A stretch of 64,000 nt of DNA from Cercis canadensis (Eukaryota > Streptophyta > Magnoliopsida > Fabales > Fabaceae): positions 384,153 to 448,152 of the forward strand of contig QAOA01004742.1 of the NCBI GenBank assembly GCA_003255065.1, read 5' to 3'. Shown here piece after piece: positions 36,101 through 48,754 of this stretch. Positions within the stretch are counted from its first letter, which is position 1. Each line of letters begins with the position of its first letter. A model generated the notes under the pieces. That model saw only the letters and a program-made list of their open reading frames with translations. It was not told the origin of the DNA and ran no database searches. Position numbers and translations under genes: made by a program.

Positions 36101-38867
36101 ATAGTGGTTTTTTATGTTTTCAGGCCCTAAATCCTTTATGGACAATATAACAAATTGGGTCAATATACTGGTTTCAGAATATACTTGATGTCAATTTTTT
36201 ATGCATATGTAAATTCAGATTGTAATTACTTAACGTAAGCTGAACTCACATATTGCCTTGGCATAAATTAGAAGTTTGAGATGGTGTGGAAATTTTATCC
36301 TACGAATATGCTATATTAATCTTTTGGATGTCAGCAAAATTGGATGTTTGTGTTCTTATTTATCATTGTTACTTGTCCATCAGTTTTTAGTGGCGGCAGC
36401 ATTTCCGTTGAACTATAGCACCTTTGTTCGCTAGGAAAAAATCATCACACATGATAAAGTTGATATATCACTGGTTTTCTGTTGTTGCAGTATGAAAGCA
36501 ATGCTCGCTTTGTCAGGTGGTCTGATGGCAGCTTGCAGTTATTAATTGGGAATGAAGTTCTTGACATATCTGTGCAAGATGCACAGCATGATCAAGCACA
36601 TCTTTTCCTTAGACATGGGAAGGTGAATTCTGATATTCCCATATCTCTTTCTTGTGAGTTATTATTTACCCTCTAGTCTTCTATAAAAAAAAATTATTTA
36701 CTCTCTAGTGGACCATGTGTTTATGTGTACAGGGAATCCTCCAATCACAAGGAAGGCTGTTAAGGAAAATGAGATTTATGCCATCTTCCTTGTCATCAAA
36801 TTCTCATCGACTGTTGACTGCTCTTGTTGACTCTAGGCATAAGAAGGTTTATAAGGTTAAGAACTGCATCACTGACATTGATCCTGAGAGAGAAAAGGAG
36901 GAGAAAGAAAAGGTATAATCAATTGGATAAATCAGTCACATGCCTCTATTGCTTGTCCCAGATACCAATCTCCAATTTTCTAATGGTTTTACAGGCTGAA
37001 AGCCAAACAATCAGAGCTAATGTACTTCTTAACCGTAAGCGGGAAAAGGTGAGCCGGAAATATACTCCAACTGTGGAGAGGAGGCGTCAACTTTCCCCTG
37101 GGTTTTTGGAGGATGCTCTGGAAGAGGTCTGGTTTCAGAATAGTTTTTCCTTTCCAGAGATTGTAGTCTTTATTTGCATATGTGTGTGCTGCAATCTATT
37201 GTATCTTTTTTACTTAACCCAAGTCAGTTCTATTAAGTATCCACTTTTATTCAGGATGATGAAACTGATTATTATGATTCTCGTCGGTCCCACCGCCGCT
37301 TTGAGGAAGATCTGGAAGTGGAGGCCCTGGCAGAGAAACGAATTATGAATGCTAAAAAGGCATTGTCACTTAGTCTCCAGATAGCCTTACATTTGTTGAT
37401 TATGTTTTACCCTGTATCACTAAATGAGGGTTCTTCTTTCCTGGAATTTTAGTCACAGGGACCCAAAGATATCCCTCGTAAGTCATCCTTGCCACATGCT
37501 AAATCATCGCGGCGCCCAATAGATTTCTCCGATGATGAGAGGGAGGAATCTGAGTATGAAACTGATGGTGAGGAAGATGAGAGGACTCTTTCACGTAAGA
37601 GGGCTGAGGAGGAGCCTGAGCCAGAGTACGAGGATGAGGAGGAAGAAGAAGAACATTATGAAGAAGAGGCACAAGTTAATGATGCATCAGATGAAGAGGA
37701 GGAGGAGGAGGAGGTATTATCATTCTTAAATTATTACATTGAGCTTGCTTTGACGGATATAATGTTGGCTATAGAGATTTGGTTCTTCTTAATTTCAGAT
37801 TACTTATTATCAGTTCTTCATTTCTGTAAAATTGGGCATTACGGATTGCATGCTTGGTTCATGCATTTTGGTAGCTTTTCTTTCTCTTTTTTTTTTTTTA
37901 ATATAAATATTCATTCATTTATTGTGTTGCCATACTGGATTGCATGTTATTGGTTCACAATGGTGAAGCTAATTTAATGAGACATTTTCTCTATCTATTT
38001 GTTCTCTCTGTGCATATAAGTTGTATGGGAAGAGTTAATTGCTAGGCATCTCTCTGAGCTATTTTCTGCTATATTCCCAGCAGTCTCCTTGTCACAAAAA
38101 TCTTTCCTGAGATCCAACAAGAAGCCTTCTAAGGAAATAATGGTACATTGTCTTGCTTGAAGCTTGAAAAACGCTCCTTGAAGAGGCTGGACCTTTTATT
38201 TCTGAGTTTGGGATTGTTAAACGGAGATTTGGATACTTACATGTGCTATCTTTCAGTATTGAGAACTTTGGAAGGAAAATACTGGTGTACATTAGGTCAT
38301 CACTAACATTTCATCAGTATATTTAGTAATCATTTATGTTCAAACTTTTTGTCACAACATTCCACAAACTGTATTGTGTGACAGAATCTAAATTCAATTG
38401 GTTGCACTTAAACGTTTTCTGTCAAACCCAGATTCTGTCACATCACAGTTTGTGTACAACTGTGTACACAAAATTGTTGGATTTATCATTTCTCCAATAT
38501 GTTGGATATCCTTAATTATTGTGTTTATTTTTGTGTTGCTATTGTAACTGAGAAGGGAAATCAATAGCTTCACCTGTGAAATTCCTACATTCCGAGAGTT
38601 GTACATGTTGGTTGGGCTGCAAGCCTACCTAAATTATTTTGATTTTATTTGATTATTCATTATGGTGGAAAATAGGGATGATAACATAATCAATTACCGT
38701 AGTCTCAATGCTGTCTGGATGTTTTCTGGCAGGAACCAAAGCAAAAGAGAAGGGAGTTTAGAGGTGGTGTCAAAAGGAAAGGGTTTGAATCGGATGAAGA
38801 CTCTCCTCCAAGGAAAACAACAACCCATCGACGAATGGCAGTTGTTTATGATAGTGATGAGGAATAA
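33148..38867 (+). CDS. VIP4: LEO1 homologue (VERNALIZATION INDEPENDENCE 4), Paf1 complex subunit
   Basis: Nuclear subunit of the Paf1 complex, which travels with RNA polymerase II and promotes histone H2B ubiquitination and H3K4/K36 methylation. In Arabidopsis VIP4 is needed for FLC expression. The eleven coding exons are 33148-33261, 33707-34059, 34407-34548, 34646-34831, 35218-35394, 36491-36622, 36733-36912, 36995-37126, 37255-37359, 37453-37713 and 38733-38867. They total 1917 bases, or 638 residues, close to the Arabidopsis protein (about 625). Residues 1-230 are highly acidic (EEEEELDSE, EGEGEGEGEGE, DDEEEED). The Leo1 domain spans about 266-440 (MGVDPKPFDPKTYVEEDTFV, RLENNIVRWRTVRNPDGTTS, YESNARFVRWSDGSLQLLIG, LRKMRFMPSSLSSNSHRLLT). 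The tail mixes acidic and basic tracts and ends RRMAVVYDSDEE. Intron 9 starts with GC instead of GT (37360-37361). All other introns are GT-AG. Confidence 0.95.
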
Positions 38868-40700
38868 ATTTCTTCCCCAGCCAGGTTGTCATACTTGAGT
38901 ATCTATCTTAACCTTAAATGTGTGACAGTACTGTGGTATTACTGTCCTCTGCCATGAGGCTAGCCCACATTTTTTAATTGGAGATGCCTAGCCATGCCCT
39001 TGCCTGATTAACTTTGGTGTGCGTTTGCTTTACATTTATTTTGGTTATTAAATTATGTGTCAGTTTAAAATGCTATCCCAATGTTCCTTCCTATCATAGT
39101 AGTTGAATTTCTTCCTTGTTTGGTTGATTGATGTATTTGGTTTGTTTGGCCCCAGGATGATAAGAGTTCCAAGTACTTTCCCAGCTAAGTTGTCTACCTC
39201 TGTTTTACTGTGTTCAATAGATCCTTGCAATTGGGATTGCAATGAACAATTCGCATAGAATGAAGCTATTGAATGTGAAAGAAGTTACGCTGGCTCAATT
39301 TTTTCTTTACTAATGTCTTTCATGTAGTTGGAAGTTTTAATTTTTATCCTTATACATAAAGGAAGAATGTTGCACACTAATGCAGTATTTTTCCGAGGTA
39401 TGATAGTCGTTATGATATCTGGTTTGTATCTGAAATTTTTTAATTAATGTTGATCAGAAGATGGGTGTAAAGAAGGCTGTATTTGAACTTTAAAATTTTC
39501 CTTTTGAAACCTTTCATGCCAGCTTATACCCCTGATATTTGTCTTCAGCAATCCAGAGGTAGACTGTCACCAGTATAATGCTACTAAGGACCTCGAGGCT
39601 CCAACTCCTCCCGTTTTCTCCTCTTAACATTGATATCATCCGTTCCGTCCCTTGCACTTGAGTTGTATCATAGAATTTAAATTATTTTGAAAGCGAAGGA
39701 TGCTTTCGAAAGTTCAATAGGATGTTGCAAAGCGGGTCAAGGAACCGCTCCGTTAATGGCAGTGTGTGTTTGTTGGTTGTGTGGTTGTTTTCTTGAATGA
39801 TGTATTGAAATTTTGAAAATGCTTAGTCTGTATATATCCGTAGTTCCAGCCTTTCAAGACTAGACTAGTATTGCGTTTTCTTAGCGCACAGGGAGAGAGA
39901 GAGAGAGAAATTTAAATGGGATCACAGAAAATTAATAACAGTTTTTATAATAATCATTCACATTCTTTATGTGGCAGGTTGCTGAGCGCAAAAGTGGAAA
40001 GAAAGGAAAAGAAGTATATTTACGTTACATTAGTCTTTATAATTAATGAATTAATACTGTAATAGGATATTGGATTTGCTACTCTGCTCTTTATAGTAGC
40101 TTCCTATATTCCATATTAATCAATAGCAGATATTCCATGTTGCATGTATTATGACGTATAATATGTAGGTTATGGTAATATACCTGGTTTAAGATTACAC
40201 GGAATATATCTCTAAAAAGACATCTTAATAAGTAACAAGGAATATTTCAGTGCAGAAATATTAAGTTTAATCTATAAGATTATAAATAAAAAAAAAGAGA
40301 TAAATTACTCTTGTAATGTAATATTTAATAGACAAAAAAAATTACATAAAATTATAAAAAGTTTTCCCTTTCTTACTTCCAAACATTCTTACATACATTT
40401 CCATGCTATTACTAATTTAGTAATTTACTATTTCTATCTCTCAAATTTTATTTTAATAATATTATTACACTTTGATTATGAAGTTGACATCTGAATGGAG
40501 ATTTATTTCATATATTTATGTGCTTTGAGTTAACTATACATTTGGATTTCATTTATTATTTATTTATTTCCTTATATTTTTCATAGACGAATTTGGACTC
40601 AAATCACTAGGAGACAATATTTTTTTTAATTAATTTGGAAACACCTGCAAAGCATTAAGACGCCACAAGTAGTAGGCTGTGGGTAGCCAAAAAGTAGGCG
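38868..40700. other. LEO1 3' UTR and intergenic DNA before HSP101
   Basis: The 3' UTR of LEO1 probably ends within the first few hundred bases. A (GA)n run lies at 39892-39908. The rest is AT-rich with poly-A/T. No gene or transposon could be recognised. Confidence 0.45.
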
Positions 40701-40715
40701 GTCGATTTTACACAA

Positions 40716-40729
40716 ATCCAGAAACTTCC
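40716..40729 (+). promoter_or_regulatory. Heat-shock element, upstream of HSP101
   Basis: ATCCAGAAACTTCC fits the alternating 5-bp pattern nTTCnnGAAnnTTCn with one mismatch (TCC for TTC, then GAA, then TTC). It is about 1.3 kb before the start codon but much nearer the probable transcription start, given the 5'-UTR intron. Confidence 0.5.
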
Positions 40730-40934
40730 ACTCGGCACCTAAAAAATTCGAAATTATATATCGTAATAGGATATGTTCTTTTTTTTTTTTTGGGCCAACG
40801 AGTAAATATGTTTGAAAAACGATAAACACAAGGAATGACGTGTTATCATATCTACCATTGTTGAAATTTTGTCCCACCCCAGTAACTAATCCAACGGTTA
40901 CATATATTACAGCTGCGCGCGGTGAAAGTTTTCT

Positions 40935-40949
40935 CTTCTAGGAGTTTCT
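40935..40949 (+). promoter_or_regulatory. Heat-shock element, proximal to HSP101
   Basis: CTTCTAGGAGTTTCT matches nTTCnnGAAnnTTCn with one mismatch (GGA for GAA), giving three alternating units. GAAAGTTT just upstream adds a further imperfect pair. A TATA-like AATTATATAC at about 41065-41074 lies downstream and could be the core promoter. Placement next to an HSP101 gene supports the call. Confidence 0.55.
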
Positions 40950-41224
40950 ACGTTCCCTGTGAAACGTCCAGAGGCCTTCTAGATGGCTCTCTTGGGTTAA
41001 CAAATAGGCTTTCATGCTTCTCAATGCTTCACTCCGAGAGTAAATCAACTATCGAAAACACTTTTAATTATATACTTCAGAAAGCCAAAATTCCAAGGAA
41101 TTGTGTATATTTTTTCGTTCTTGGATTCAGTTCATTTAACCAAGGCATCAAGCTTCATCATATAACCAATTTTGTAATTCTCTGTCTCTCAATTTGTTTT
41201 TGCTACAGACCATTCCTGTTAAAG

Positions 41225-42002
41225 GTATGTCAAGTTCTTTTCATCTTTATTTGAGGTCTATTCCTGAAGAACATGCTTTGTTTTGGACCAAATTTGTTGT
41301 TATTTCTCCTTGTTCTTGTTGATTTTTCTTTTTCCCACCTTAGTTCTGAGGAGGATTCATGCTTACAACGTATTTGTGGGAACGATTCAGTATTGTTAAC
41401 ATGCGTCAATCGATACAACTAGAAATAGTAGAGCCTTGTTTTTAATATATTGGAATGTGAAAACAGAGCCTCATAAGCTTTTCGAGTCCACTTAGGTAAT
41501 GTAATGGTACAATGCCTTTAGATGATTGTGGTGGTTAACTGGTGATGGTCCTCGATTTCTGATGCTGTAGCTGCGCTACAGTAACATGAACATTAATTAT
41601 TATTTTTAACTATCTTCTTTATTTTGTAATTCCCATTTTGTCTGGACTCCAGAATCTTAGTGGTCGAATAAATCCTTTGTCTTGAAAAAAAGAAGAGACA
41701 TATATTTTATTTTTCTCGCAGGAAAAGTGCAGCCGTTTTATTCTTCCTAGGATTAGTTGGTATTCTGCAGTGTCTAGTTTTCCTATAAATTGTACCTTCC
41801 ATTAGAGGCAGATCAGTTTCATAGCATTAATATAATTACTCTCGGTTGTTCTATCAAGCTGTCTTTTAATTTTCACTCCTCAATTTTTTGTGAAGTATAA
41901 ATTTTGGGTCCTTATTCGCATGTCATAGTATATGTTCTCTTATTTCTCTTTTATGTAAATTTCAAGTTCTCAACCGTAGTTTGATTTCCCAATCTTTCGC
42001 AG
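41225..42002 (+). other. Probable 5'-UTR intron of HSP101
   Basis: The donor TTAAAG|GTATGTC at 41225 is strong. The acceptor TCTTTCGCAG ends at 42002, 16 bases before the start codon. The enclosed 778 bases are T-rich and have no open frame continuing into the coding sequence. This would place the transcription start near 41100, close to the heat-shock elements. It is inferred from splice-site quality only. Confidence 0.6.
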
Positions 42003-42018
42003 GTTCCAAGAGACAAAA

Positions 42019-45000
42019 ATGAATCCTGATAAGTTTACCCACAAGACCAATGAGGCTATTGCCGGGGCTCATGAATTAGCAATGAGTGCTGGCCATGCTC
42101 AATTCACTCCTCTTCATCTTGCAGCTGCTCTTATTTCTGATCCTACTGGTATTTTCTTCCAAGCAATTTCCAATGCCGCTGGGGAAGAAGCTGCACGAGC
42201 CGCGGATAGAGTTTTCAATCAGGCATTGAAGAAATTGCCATCTCAGTCTCCTCCTCCCGATGAGATACCGGCAAGTACCACCCTTATAAAAGGCATTCGG
42301 AGGGCACAAGCAGCACAAAAGTCACGCGGAGATACTCATTTAGCAGTTGATCAGTTGATTCTGGGTCTTCTTGAAGATTCCCAAATTGGGGACTTACTGA
42401 AAGAAACTGGTGTTGCTGCGGCAAGAGTGAGATCAGAAGTTGAGAAGCTTCGTGGGAAGGAGGGGAAAAAGGTTGAAAGTGCTTCTGGGGATACAAATTT
42501 CCAAGCTTTGAAGACTTATGGGCGAGACCTTGTTGAGCAAGCGGGGAAGCTTGACCCAGTAATTGGACGTGATGAAGAAATAAGAAGGGTGGTGAGAATT
42601 CTTTCAAGGAGGACAAAGAACAATCCAGTCCTCATTGGAGAGCCAGGGGTTGGTAAAACAGCTGTGGTGGAAGGCTTGGCACAGAGGATTGTCAGAGGGG
42701 ATGTTCCTAGTAATCTTGCCGATGTGAGGCTTATTGCATTGGACATGGGTGCATTAGTTGCTGGTGCAAAATACAGGGGAGAATTTGAAGAGCGGTTGAA
42801 GGCAGTTCTGAAAGAAGTGGAGGAAGCTGAGGGGAAAGTGATACTTTTTATTGATGAAATTCACCTAGTTCTTGGTGCGGGACGAACTGAGGGCTCAATG
42901 GATGCTGCCAACCTCTTCAAACCAATGCTCGCTCGAGGTCAGCTTCGATGCATTGGTGCCACCACTCTTGAGGAATATAGGAAATATGTAGAGAAAGATG
43001 CAGCATTTGAAAGAAGATTCCAGCAGGTTTATGTAGCCGAACCTAGTGTAGCTGACACAATCAGCATCCTTCGTGGGCTGAAAGAGCGATATGAAGGTCA
43101 TCATGGTGTTCGGATTCAGGATCGTGCTCTAGTTGTCGCAGCTCAGTTGTCAAGTCGATACATTACAGGTATGTACTTTGTTCGGGTTCGTGTATTAGGT
43201 GGAGTAGTTTTGTTCTTCTGTTTGATTTGGAGCACATAATTTGTATGTTGATGCATTTATTTTAAATTTTTTTTTTTTGGGTTCAGGGCGTCATCTTCCA
43301 GATAAAGCAATTGATTTAGTTGATGAGGCCTGCGCAAATGTGAGGGTTCAACTTGATAGCCAGCCTGAGGAAATTGATAACCTTGAAAGGAAGAGGATGC
43401 AGCTTGAAATTGAACTACATGCACTTGAGAAAGAAAAGGACAAAGCTAGCAAAGCCCGTTTGGTGGATGTAAGTATTGCTTTCTGAGAAATTTGAAATCT
43501 ATCAAGGGTCTTTATTCTCATGTTTATTATTTCTCATATTTTCCGTAGGGATTCTAATTTATTTCGTTGTGTTCAGGTGCGGAAAGAACTTGATGACTTG
43601 AGAGACAAGCTCCAACCTTTGATGATGAAGTATAGGAAAGAGAAAGAAAGAATTGATGAGATTCGCCGACTGAAGCAGAAACGAGAGGAACTCCTGTTTG
43701 CTTTACAGGAGGCTGAGAGACGATATGATCTGGCCAGAGCTGCGGACCTGCGTTACGGGGCCATTCAGGAGGTGGAATCTGCAATACAACAGCTTGAAGG
43801 TAACAGTGAAGAGAATTTGATGTTGACAGAGACTGTTGGACCAGAACATATAGCTGAGGTAGTGAGTCGTTGGACTGGCATACCGGTGACAAGGCTTGGT
43901 CAGAACGAGAAAGAAAGGTTAATTGGACTTGCTGAGAGACTGCACAAGAGAGTGGTGGGACAAGACCAAGCAGTTAATGCTGTTGCAGAGGCAGTGTTGA
44001 GGTCAAGAGCAGGACTAGCAAGGCCTCAACAGCCCACTGGTTCGTTCCTATTCTTGGGTCCAACTGGTGTTGGTAAGACTGAGCTTGCAAAGGCTCTCGC
44101 CGAGCAACTCTTTGATGATGAAAATCAGCTGGTGAGAATTGACATGTCCGAGTACATGGAGCAGCACTCTGTTTCACGGTTGATTGGTGCACCACCAGGG
44201 TAAGTGGATTTTCTAATTTAGGTAAATTGTTATTCTGGTATAAAAATCTTTCCTGACTTTCTATCTTGGGACTTTCAGGTATGTTGGACATGAGGAGGGA
44301 GGTCAGCTAACTGAAGCCGTAAGGCGAAGGCCTTACAGTGTGGTACTCTTTGACGAAGTGGAGAAGGCACATATATCTGTATTTAATTCTCTACTTCAGG
44401 TCTTAGATGACGGGAGATTAACTGATGGCCAAGGTCGCACTGTAGACTTCAGGAACACTGTTATCATCATGACTTCTAACCTTGGAGCAGAGCATCTACT
44501 GAGTGGACTCTCAGGAAAGTGTCCAATGCAAGTAGCTCGTGATCGAGTAATGCAGGAGGTATCTTTCGTTGCTTATTTGATATGAACAAATACTTATTTT
44601 CTTCTTCATGGGGCTGTATAGCAATCTACTATCTTGTGTCTACAGGTGAGAAGGCACTTCAGACCAGAATTGTTGAATCGCCTTGATGAAATTGTGGTAT
44701 TTGATCCCCTCTCACATGATCAATTAAGGAAGGTTGCAAGGCTACAAATGAAGGATGTTGCAAGTCGTCTTGCTGAGAGGGGAATTGCCATGGCAGTGAC
44801 TGATGCAGCTCTGGACTTCATACTAGAGGAGAGCTATGATCCGGTTGGTATCATCGTATTCCAGGTTCAACATGTTTGGTTACTTTATGCTGCTCAAAAA
44901 GTGAGGTACTTAACTGCTTTCAACTTTTACTTGTAGGTTTATGGTGCTAGACCGATTAGAAGATGGCTTGAGAGGAAGGTGGTGACAGAACTTTCAAGGA

Positions 45001-45242
45001 TGCTTGTGAGGGAAGAAATTGATGAGAACTCAACGGTTTACATAGATGCAGGCCCCAAAGGGAGCGAGTTGGTCTACCGTGTGGAAAAGAATGGAGGGGT
45101 GGTTAATGCATCGACTGGGCAGAAGTCAGATATTTTGATTCAGATACCTAATGGGCCAAGAACTGAGGCTGTTCAGGCAGTAAAGAAAATGAAGATTGAG
45201 GACATTGAAGACGATGAAGATATGGAAGAGGGAAGTGCATGA
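42019..45242 (+). CDS. HSP101: HSP101 / cytosolic ClpB disaggregase
   Basis: Hexameric AAA+ ATPase of cytosol and nucleus that pulls proteins out of aggregates together with HSP70 and small HSPs, and is needed for acquired heat tolerance in plants. The six coding exons are 42019-43168, 43287-43468, 43577-44199, 44279-44558, 44646-44843 and 44937-45242. They total 2739 bases, or 912 residues (Arabidopsis HSP101 has 911). Domains in order: Clp N-domain repeats (1-145, [20 protein letters not shown]); NBD1 with Walker A GEPGVGKT (207-214) and Walker B ILFIDE with D279 and E280; substrate pore loop [10 protein letters not shown]; the coiled-coil middle domain (about 400-530, [20 protein letters not shown]); NBD2 with Walker A GPTGVGKT (605-612), Walker B VVLFDE (D677, E678) and GYVGHEEGG; and the C-terminal domain ending in an acidic tail ([13 protein letters not shown]). 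There is no transit peptide, so it is the cytosolic form. All key residues are intact. Confidence 0.98.
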
Positions 45243-45430
45243 TTTATGCGAACATCAAGATTGCGTTTGATATCAGAGTGGTTTAAGATGATGTTGTTTT
45301 GGTTATTTCCGCTTCCTTTTCTCCTCATTTAAACGGGTTCGATGAAGAACGAAAACCCCTTGTAATAACTGGTTTTATTTCATCAATCTGTATAATGCTT
45401 TTGTAAATTGACAAGAATTTCCTTTTTAGT
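45243..45430 (+). other. HSP101 3' UTR
   Basis: T-rich sequence after the stop codon with TTGTAATAA and TGTAAATTG words typical of plant near-upstream and far-upstream polyadenylation elements. The cleavage site is not determined. Confidence 0.45.
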
Positions 45431-47449
45431 TACATCATATTTGGCCTGTTATCATTTGATGTTAGTTTTAGTCACATTTTTTTGGGCTAATCATAGTTAC
45501 TGGTAAATGGAGAGCCATAACAGGTGGCGTGGTTTTACCACTTGTTAGAACATGTCAGCATCGGACGTTGCCTCACTATATATTCCTGTCCTTAGTGGGC
45601 ATCCCCTCTCTTATTTCTTCCATATTTAATCCTCGCACTTTTCCTTTCCCCATTATTGCATTTTTCCTAAAATCCTTCCAAACCAGTTAACTTCAATTCT
45701 CATGGTAGAATTCCTAGTATGGTTGCATTAGAAGACTAATAAACACAAAGGCAATGTACATGCACAATGTCACAGCTGACAGGTTCACTTTTGCCAAACC
45801 GATTAGTACTAGCGCAACTACTTTGAGAAAACAAGTAAAACCTATTCTATTTGATTCAACTCACACATGTTAAGTGACTAAGCAACCAATAATATACTTT
45901 AGCATCTCCCGCAAGTACAACATCGATAACATGCACATTTTATAGCATCTCACATATTGCATTTCACAAGCAAGCTAATATACAAGGCACGCACACACCA
46001 AAGTGTCACACACTAGTGAGCAAATATAACGCGACAAATGTATAAGAAAATGGGCTACTTTTATTGATAGATATGACTGCAATACAATACATTGGCAATG
46101 TATACGAAAACAAACAGCAACACAAAGCATACTCCTATGCTAGTACAAAGTTTCATCTCGGGTCACCTGACACTCCTCTAAAGAGACTGATATGTGGATT
46201 CTCTCTCGGTATGACTAAACATAATTTTTTCCATCCAACATAAGACTTCTTTTTGGAGTTCTAAGTATCAAAACGTCTATTAAGATATATGTAAATTTAT
46301 CTAAAATCACGAGCTACACAACCATGTGCCAAACACCCGCACTGGACAAGCATAGTGAAGTGAAAAAGATGAAAAATACTTTCAAACTTTACAAAAATGA
46401 CAAAAATTATACAATGTTCCATTTGGGCTCAAATTTGGCGTGGGACTTTTCTAGACTCCTCTTTAACTCTCTGCAAAGTTTCAAATCAATCGGAGTTGTC
46501 TAAATTCTTAAAATCTACTCGTCATGTTTGCATATCGTGACACACAAGCATGTGCAAGGGCAGTAACAAGCACAAGGATTTGCTAATAGTCTTTAGCCGT
46601 TGATTGAACTGCCAAAATTTGCTGGGTGAGGCAGGAAGATTCCTCTGGGCTTATGTGGTATCTATTTTGGGCCCTTTCGGACGATCCAAGACTATATATA
46701 TCATTGTTATGGTATTTGACGCTTCAATAGGCACTGGGCAACTTGTCAAATGGGATTTGGGTTGGATTCCTTAGAGCAGCTGGACGCTGGTAATCCTATC
46801 CTGACTTAAAATAAGAGGAGGCCTCTGGTGGATAGGGACCAAAGTACTCCAGTGAGCACTGATTTTATATTTCTGTACTGGAAGGAGATGAGACGTATCT
46901 TGTTGATCCAAAAAAGTTAGAAAGGAGACCTATTTCGGGATGGCTAGGAGGACGTTCCCGCACGCAGTTAGCGAAGGAGACTTCAGATATTCATATCGCA
47001 ACTTACTTCAATTTCGAATTACTCGTATTTGAAAAATTGTTTTGTAAAGATATATCTAGATTGTTATTTCAACAGCCAGGCCTAACACTGACATCATAAA
47101 GAGGCCAGCAACTTTGTATTTTAATTATACTTGTTAATGCAAATCACATTTCGCATGATTTTTAAAGAAAGTTTTTTCAATAATATGATGTTTAAAAGAG
47201 TTAATATACAGTTGGGTTGCTATTTCTAGTGATGAAGAAGAATTGGACATTTCCAAAATAATAATATTTTAAAATAAAAAGGTCCAGTTCTAGTTGTTAA
47301 GGGAAATAGATCGATGGCGATTTGCAAGTTTGGATGCATACACATCATGATCTGAACCAACTTCCGGCCAGTAGCAGGATGTTTAGTTTTATATAATTCA
47401 GTGAAATAAATGGAGAGCTTTAAGTTACTCTCATTCTTTTTGGGTGAGT
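45431..47449. other. Gene-free stretch
   Basis: No ORF of note on either strand. Parts of 46300-47000 are less AT-rich and look like old repeat sequence, but I could not place them in a family. Confidence 0.4.
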
Positions 47450-47700
47450 CCTAGTAAGACTTACAGTATAATTTTGATGTTATTGCAAATATCTTAAAAA
47501 TTAAATCACTCAATATGTGTTAGAATAGTTAATTTTTTGTAAAATTTATAAACAACATGATATAGGAAAACATGCTAGAAAGTGTATTTAAAAATAGTTA
47601 CTTTTTGGCACGTTCTTTTTTTTTTTTTTATGTTGTGCCATTTTTTTAACACATATTTAGTGACTCAATTTTTTAAAATCTTTACAATAACATTAAATAT
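47450..47700. mobile_element. Foldback MITE, copy a
   Basis: Starts CTAGTAAGACTTACAG, then TAATTTTGATGTTATTGC and CACTCAATATGTGT, and ends with the inverse, AACACATATTTAGTGACTCA then TTTACAATAACATTAAA. The element is essentially one long inverted repeat of about 110-130 bp per arm with a short centre (TGCTAGAAAGTG ... GGCACGTTC). No coding capacity. Confidence 0.7.
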
Positions 47701-48310
47701 TCAAAATCACCAAGTGGATACCACTTGAACCTACCATATTGGGAGGGGTGGTATTACCTCCTCTAAGAGTGAGAAGGATAGTGTCCACCAAAATAATTAT
47801 TTCAATACTATTATTTAATTAACTAAATAGCTTGTGATCAAATGATATTAAAGTTATATTCAGAATTTGTAAGTTTTGTCTTAAACCTAAAATTATAACT
47901 AAAATACAAAAGCAAATAAATATTAGTAACTCCGAACAAGGTTTAGTTTACATAAATCAATAAAATAATTATTTCAGTAATGTTCTTGAGTATTACTCGT
48001 CAATTGTAAACCACTTAAATGATGTGCTTACGCTTACTCATGGGAAAGAAAAAAGAGGGAAAAAGTTCAAACGCCTCAAAGTCAAAGTGCGAAAAAATTG
48101 ACAGATTCTAGGGAGGGTATTTGTAGCCTCCTTGGACACGCTACGGGGGAAATGATCGTCAAAAAATAACGGAAATCAAACATGTTGGCTACTCGTAAAT
48201 ATATCTAAGCTATCAGCTATGATTCGGCTTTTGGTTGAGATTCCTAATGAATTAATAATGCACCAACTAACAAGCCAAATAGGACGGAGCTCGAGTAATT
48301 AAGGAGAACA
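47701..48310. other. Spacer between MITE copies a and b
   Basis: AT-rich. Copy a is followed by a short hairpin-like block (GGGAGGGGTGGTATTACC) that recurs beside other copies. No gene was seen. Confidence 0.45.
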
Positions 48311-48576
48311 AATATTAAAATAATGTTGCTATGGCATAAAAGAATCGAAAAATTAAGTATCTTAGTATGTGACATAATACACAATTTCTTATAAAATATA
48401 AGAATAATAAGATATAAAAAAGTGTACCAAATTATATTTATTTTTAGTAAAAGTTAAATTTTTTGTTTGACACGCTTTCTTTTATCGTGTCATACTTGCA
48501 TTTTATAAGGAACTGTATATTCTGTCACATACTGTATAACTCAATTTTTCAAGATCTTTACAATGACATTAAATTC
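48311..48576. mobile_element. Foldback MITE, copy b
   Basis: Same arms as copy a: ACAATTTCTTATAAAATATAAG on the left against CATTTTATAAGGAACTGTAT, ACATACTGTATAACTCAATT and TTTACAATGACATTAAA on the right. It is diverged from copy a by scattered changes. Confidence 0.7.
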
Positions 48577-48754
48577 GACCTCTGAATTTCACCAAAAACC
48601 CATAGTGGGTAGAGCTACACCCCTTCTTATATGGGGTATAGCTTAATAAACACCATTATGGATTGCAATTTTGCTATGATTAATGACTGGAGAACACCAT
48701 TATGCACTACAGTTTTGCTATGATTAATGAATGGAGTGGCTTATTGTTGTGAGA
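48577..48754. repeat. Short direct repeat, about 60 bp, two copies
   Basis: ACACCATTATG followed by a variable few bases and TTTTGCTATGATTAATGA occurs twice in a row (about 48649-48690 and 48692-48734). A short GTAGAGCTACACCCC block lies just before it. Confidence 0.6.

Noticed and set aside
40922-41254. A 110-residue open frame upstream of HSP101
   Set aside because: It overlaps the heat-shock element and probable leader exon, has no recognisable domain, and ends in the leader intron. Best read as promoter and 5' UTR.
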